This document shows, in pieces, positions 59,901-64,000 of a stretch of DNA of 64,000 nucleotides (within the stretch, counting starts at the first letter, position 1; each line of letters starts with the position of its first letter). The notes beneath the pieces are model-generated. The model was not told the origin of the DNA and made no database searches. It saw nothing but the letters and a program-made list of their open reading frames with translations. The position numbers were made by a program, and so were the translations under genes. This stretch comes from Ligula intestinalis (Eukaryota > Platyhelminthes > Cestoda > Diphyllobothriidea > Diphyllobothriidae): NCBI GenBank assembly GCA_036362985.1, contig JAYGXS010000003.1:69079522-69143521 (forward strand). Direction: 5' to 3'.

Positions 59901-61452
59901 TTTTCCTTTTTATTTATGACGCGCTTTTTGCTACAATAAGGATAGTTTATTAAAACAAGTTCTCGAACGTAGACTGGACCTTTAGTTTTCTAAGGTAAAT
60001 TGATATTAATGAGTTTGTATTTTCTGTTCTTGGTCCTTTTTAAGGCTTATTTCATATAATATATGAGGAACTGTTTTACTTTCCTGACAAATATCTCTTC
60101 ATAATGCTTTATTTAATGAAGGATGCGCTATCATTTTCTGGAATTATACTCTACGTCAATTTTTTTAACCCCTCTAATGTTCCTTTTATCAACCCATCAA
60201 CTAGTTCTTTTTGCACTTGGCGTTCTTCCCACACGATGCCCTTTTATAAGTTCGTCTTTATATTCAAGAAAATGAGTTAAGATTGGGCATTATGGACCAT
60301 GTGGCCTGGCTAGACAATAATACCCAAATCCCGACCATAATTGCGATGCTAGTCACGTTTTGGTTGAGCCAACGCTTGACCATAAACTGACTGACCACTG
60401 CCTGACCGGATTTTAGTTGAAAGCATGCAGAAAGCACTTGTTATTTATCCAGATGTCTGGAAGTTACATAAACGTCAAGTTTGCCACGCCCAGTCCGTTG
60501 GCATGGCCAAAGATTGGCTGTTCTGCTTTGCTGAAAAGCCACATAAGGGGTCTTCCTGCCATATTTGGCTTACATTTAGGTGGCAGCCGAGTATTTTCCG
60601 GCATCACAGGACACATCTCCTTTGAACTGTTATGGATCATCACCGTTATCGTATCCGGCATATGCGCCAGTGTGGTTAGCATGCGCCAGAACCTTCCGAC
60701 AATGGCAGCGGTCAGTTTCTTTCTCATGATCAGCACGTTGGCGGCTGTGGTGGCGGCCTTCTTCGTGGACCGGGGCTCCGGGTTAGGTAGGTGACATAAT
60801 CCCTGCTGACCTTTCCAGAAAGCTAGCACTGTATGTGGAACCTGTTAGGAAAATAAAAAGATGAAATATGTCTTTTTAGGATTGACACAATCATAAATCC
60901 TATCGAAGTTTAAAAAGGAAACACCAAAAGCCCATCCAATTTTATTGCTTTTAATGACCTGTCGTTGAGCAAAGTGTGGATTTTGATTGGTATTGATTCT
61001 TCGAGCAGACCATTTTTTTGCTTGAAATATGAGCGATACCAAGGCTAAGCTACCTCGTAACGAAACTTCAAATAGATTATTTTGTCCAATAAAACAACGA
61101 AATTGTTTAAGTGGCAGCAGTCTATCGTTGATCGTACAGGGCTTAGACCCTTTTTGAAACAAAACAGCTGAAATTGCGAAGCAGATGTGCTTAAGAAAAT
61201 AAAGTTCGTTGTTGCTATCAGAAACCGCCCTGTGGCTCACCAAACGCGTAGACATATGGCTCACTAAATATATTATTAAAAGTTTAAATGATAAAGCTGA
61301 ATCATTATCTATGTTGCATTTATTTATAGGCTCTCTGGACCGAATCTACGACGCGATTTTACAGGAACCCCATATGCGGACGTACCACCCAGGAAGTCTT
61401 TTGACTTTTCGAAACGTAAAGCCTATTAAGGCTGGGTTTAGGAGATTTGTGT
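56802..61452 (+). CDS. DUR3: DUR3-like urea/solute symporter, gene C, 5' exons
   Basis: Five exons with consistent phases: 56802-56903, 57622-57738, 57895-58105, 60580-60786 and 61332-about 61452. Together they encode about 215 N-terminal residues without a stop; later exons lie beyond the window. Signatures in order: first helix; FGTLVVALIAEYIWATMFLY; FGISGPVWFAT; QLRRRAPGAKTFLQVSHARF; TAHMVLCGFALLNN; GSRVFSGITG; then GLGSLDRIYDAILQE and PGSLLTFRN. These follow DUR3 (urea-proton/sodium symporter, sodium:solute symporter superfamily, plasma membrane). The start is the ATG shared with gene B; an in-frame ATG at 56715 or an upstream exon is possible. A gap lies in intron 3. Substrate is inferred by family only. 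Confidence 0.75.
56904..57621 (+). other. Gene C intron 1
   Basis: 718-base AT-rich intron; it matches the 720-base gene B intron 1 in size. Nothing else is seen in it. Confidence 0.6.
57622..57738 (+). CDS. Gene C exon 2: second helix
   Basis: Acceptor TTGCAG, donor GTAAGT, 39 codons, phase 0 both ends. KKYSAGVDGLANFGTLVVAL then IAEYIWATMFLYSTSFGVS. Joined to exon 3 it gives STSFGVS-FGISGPVWF, which matches the spacing of DUR3 SSxVAWxYGISGPFWY. Confidence 0.78.
57895..58105 (+). CDS. Gene C exon 3: third helix and RRRAPGA loop
   Basis: Acceptor CTGCAG, donor GTAAGT, phase 0 in and 1 out. FGISGPVWFATTDIYSEVPF, then QLRRRAPGAKTFLQVSHARF, then HMVLCGFALLNNISILALVI. The R/K-R-x-A-P-x-A-x-T-F-L-x(2)-x-x-x-R-F/Y-G loop is the clearest DUR3 signature in the window. 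Confidence 0.85.
58106..60579 (+). other. Gene C intron 3, containing the assembly gap and an A-rich tract
   Basis: The early part aligns with gene B after 20586. It contains the N run and an AACTAAA-like low-complexity tract (59200-59880). No exon is supported. Confidence 0.55.
58794..58893. other. Assembly gap, 100 N
   Basis: Exactly 100 Ns, a conventional placeholder, so the true gap length is unknown. It falls inside gene C's third intron. Confidence 0.98.
60580..60786 (+). CDS. Gene C exon 4: GSRVFSGITG and two helices
   Basis: Acceptor TTTAG, donor GTAGGT. The first two bases complete a Ser codon split from exon 3. It reads GSRVFSGITGHISFELLWII, then ICASVVSMRQNLPTMAAVSF and AAVVAAFFVDRGSGLG. 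This corresponds to the DUR3 GGSAVVxxLTG block and the next helices. The usual YTxxGGLKATF block is not recognisable. Confidence 0.68.
60787..61331 (+). other. Gene C intron 4
   Basis: 545-base intron between GTAGGT and TTATAG. A minus-strand frame at 60845-61264 has no recognisable features. Confidence 0.55.
61332..61452 (+). CDS. Gene C exon 5: SLDRIYDAILQE segment (3' border uncertain)
   Basis: Acceptor TTATAG; the first two bases complete Gly. SLDRIYDAILQEPHMRTYHP then GSLLTFRNVKPIKAG matches the DUR3 extracellular loop (GSxxxxYDxL...HP...GSYLTMRS). The best donor is GTAAGA at 61453, but an earlier site is possible since similarity fades after KPIKAG. Confidence 0.65.
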
Positions 61453-64000
61453 GTAAGATTGCTGCACCAATTTTCAAAAACATATTCTCTTAAAATAATG
61501 ATATACAACTACAGGATATGGTACTCCAAGCATATGCATCATTGAATTTAATACTTATACTTTGACATATATTTCAAATAGTTTGTGAAGAGTGTGATTG
61601 TAGGGTTCTTGTTTTATGTAAACAAGCGAAAATATCTTGAAGGCAAACAGTTAGGAATAATTTTAAGTTGGCTATCTGACCCAATTTACCGGCAGAGTTA
61701 TGCCACAATGCCTTATCGACAAGGTACTGTTGCTCGTGATTGCGTATGTTTTGTATGATGGAGGACACTCACCGATAAAGTTACGGGACATGCTTATCGC
61801 AATGTGCTTTTATACATTTAAGCTATTTTAGGCTATCATACAGCAACTGGCAATATCTACAGATAGGATGGTACCAACAAATACCGAATATTGGGGTTCT
61901 TATAACGACGGATTCAGTGTCGCTAGTGTTATAACGGTGACATCTAACGTGTGTCACTGTTGAATTACGCACTATTTAAATCCCCAAGGAAAAACAAAAC
62001 AAGAAGGGCATAATTCTAGAATCCACCCGGAGGAGGGTTTATTGCGTAGAAACCCAGAGGAATTGTCTCGGATGGCTAGTGCCTCACTGTCAGGTGTGGC
62101 TACCACTCTTTGTGCCCCACCCCGGGGCAGGCCTGGCATTGGGAGCGGACTGGCGTTGCCATGCGTCCGCTGTTGCAACACTGTTTTTCAGGGGGTGACA
62201 GTGACTTATGAGAGATTGTCTGCGCGTTCTCTTGTGGCCAGGTTGGCCGCATTGGGATAACGTCACGCGACAAGTTGACCCTCGGGCCTTTCATACGCTC
62301 GTGCATGCGTCTAAGGTCATCCCGCGTATAAAGTCCTCGCCTGTTATGCGGCCAGAGTTAACGAACAAAGACATTTTGGCTAGGCTCGACGCCTTAGGAA
62401 AGCCTCCAAACGTTGCTAGCATTTGTTTCGACTAATATCCTAACAGGGGTGGCCATTATTAGCCAAACTCGCCTTATTTGCAGGCTTTTACGAATTTTGG
62501 TCGAAAACTGAGTTTAATGGTAAACGAGTGTTTTTTAGTCCAGCATCCTACCAGTGAGCCACGGGCCTGTTGCTCTGTTTGCATTTATCGGGAAAAATGG
62601 ACATGTTAAAATATAAGAAGAATTATAACAAGAAAATGGACATGATGACTACGATTCCTGGGTTATAGGACGTCTCGGAACAGACCTGGATACGTCTTCT
62701 CTTACTACTACCGGTTGTTATGTGACTTCAGGAGTTGGCAGCAAATTAAATCCCATGATACAGCATGACAATGGCGTCCCGTGATCGGTAAAAAAATTTC
62801 TACCGAGAGCCGACAGTTCGACGCATAAATCATGTAAAATGTCGAAGTTTGCGAAGATATTCGTAAACCGGCATTAAAGCATGTACAAAAATTTACAAGT
62901 CATAATGAACATTTTTAGGCAAATTTTGATATGCAAAGGAACTATAAAAAATAATTACTGTTTTTTTATGAAAAAAATTTTTCTTAAGAATCCCCAAGTT
63001 GTGAAGACGTACAAATAGCAAGAAATTGAAACAAATACATCTTGTCTTAAGTTGAATGATTTACCACAAAACTTTATTGATATGAGAAAACCTTTGGTTT
63101 AGCCAAAATATTTAAGCCATATTGTTCACGAGGTCAAGTGACGCGAACGAACGTCTTCAAAGAATTCATCATAAGGCAATACAATAATATACAGGAGGGT
63201 ATAATATTCATAAGTTTGAACAAGCACTCAGTAGTAGTTATAGGAAAGGAAGGAGGGGTAAAGGACTCATAGGTGCTGGCTTAATTGGGGCGCAGAGAGG
63301 GGAAAGGGTGGGAGGAATGTGAGGGGGTCTGGTAATTATTCAATGTCATTCCGTCGTCCTTGGCTCGCGTTTTGTGTGAGGACGCAATGTGGCATCGTCT
63401 CGTGAGGGCGTGTGGAGCGTGGGATGCTTGCTTTTGCTGCCTCATCAGCGTTTCGCAGCGTGGTAGGAAGCAAGTGGACGGACAATGATTTGGCCTTTGG
63501 CAACGGAAGCCTTTAGGCTGCTACAAACGCCTATTGTGCACATAAGACCGGCTAAGTTAAGAAAACAATAATTTTAAAACTGAAATTATTCCTTGTTTCT
63601 GGCAATTAATGCAAATCCTTAAGAATGGCTTCATTTGCATTTGAGAAAATTTAGACTAAATTTCCTGGTTACAGATTCTATATATGTTAAACTTGCCTTA
63701 CTTGCAACATAATAAAAAGTTTAGTTCTGTCATACGCAATAGCATAGGAACTTCCTTCCAAATGAGCCTTTTCGCAATTTCGCCAAAATTAATGCATATT
63801 GATTAAAGTGGCAAATTTCCTAACTCAATGCCTTTTTCCGGATAACAGCTACTAAGTGGATCAATATTACGTGATGAAATATGTGCTAAACTCCCAGATA
63901 AAAATTTGTCATGGCCGTCACAAGATGGTGGGCACACCGGTTAAAGAATATGTATGTGCTGTCGTGCCATGGAGCCAACTACGAAGCTCTTGCAGGCCGT
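61453..64000 (+). other. Gene C intron 5 (window end)
   Basis: Aligned with gene B at 62940-63110 (with 21600-21790) and 63590-63890 (with 22540-22740 and 29823-29985). A GC-rich stretch at 62040-62435 has frames on both strands, including NKDILARLDALGKPPNVASI, which I do not recognise. A G-rich tract lies at 63240-63330. The next DUR3 exon was not found. Confidence 0.5.

Overview
The window is eukaryotic, gene-poor and intron-rich. Small exons with GT-AG borders sit far apart in AT-rich DNA. Penelope-like elements (PLEs), CR1/Jockey-type non-LTR elements, tRNA-derived SINE-like copies and short inverted-repeat DNA elements are abundant. This mix fits an invertebrate, plausibly a flatworm (cestode or trematode). 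The organism is an inference from repeat content, not from a diagnostic marker.

The only host protein family I recognise is a DUR3-like urea/solute symporter of the sodium:solute symporter superfamily, present as three + strand head-to-tail copies. Gene A (only its 3' end is in the window) has exons at 1748-1940, 3154-3329 and 7033-7192 and looks intact. Gene B (19308-45844) is a decayed copy with lost splice donors, a frameshift, in-frame stops, missing middle exons and a rearranged penultimate exon. Gene C (from about 56802 to beyond the window) has intact 5' exons whose splice phases all agree. Exons, introns, 5' flank and intergenic DNA align between copies at an offset of about 37.5-41 kb. 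The locus is therefore an old tandem segmental duplication whose units diverged by insertions and deletions.

Gene A's last intron carries a broken PLE (5590-6660). The A-B intergenic interval (7193-19307) holds two Tc1/mariner-type MITE-like elements, a PLE scrap, a non-LTR 3' end and three tRNA-derived SINE-like copies. Gene B holds a nested block of about 7 kb (22.74-29.82 kb): a Tc1-like transposase scrap, an antisense CR1/Jockey-type element with ORF1 and APE-RT ORF2, and a 5'-truncated PLE inserted into the APE region with a 5-bp target duplication. That PLE has a 510-codon open frame (RT plus GIY-YIG) and a hammerhead-ribozyme-like motif in its 3' UTR. The paralogous intron of gene C lacks the block and preserves the empty site. 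Downstream in B are a SINE-like element, a repeat cluster (33.4-34.9 kb), a third MITE-like copy, another PLE scrap and a 2.2-kb local tandem duplication. The B-C interval contains a second degraded non-LTR element (46.1-48.8 kb), a fourth MITE-like copy and GC-rich repeats. There is a 100-base assembly gap at 58794-58893 inside gene C's third intron.
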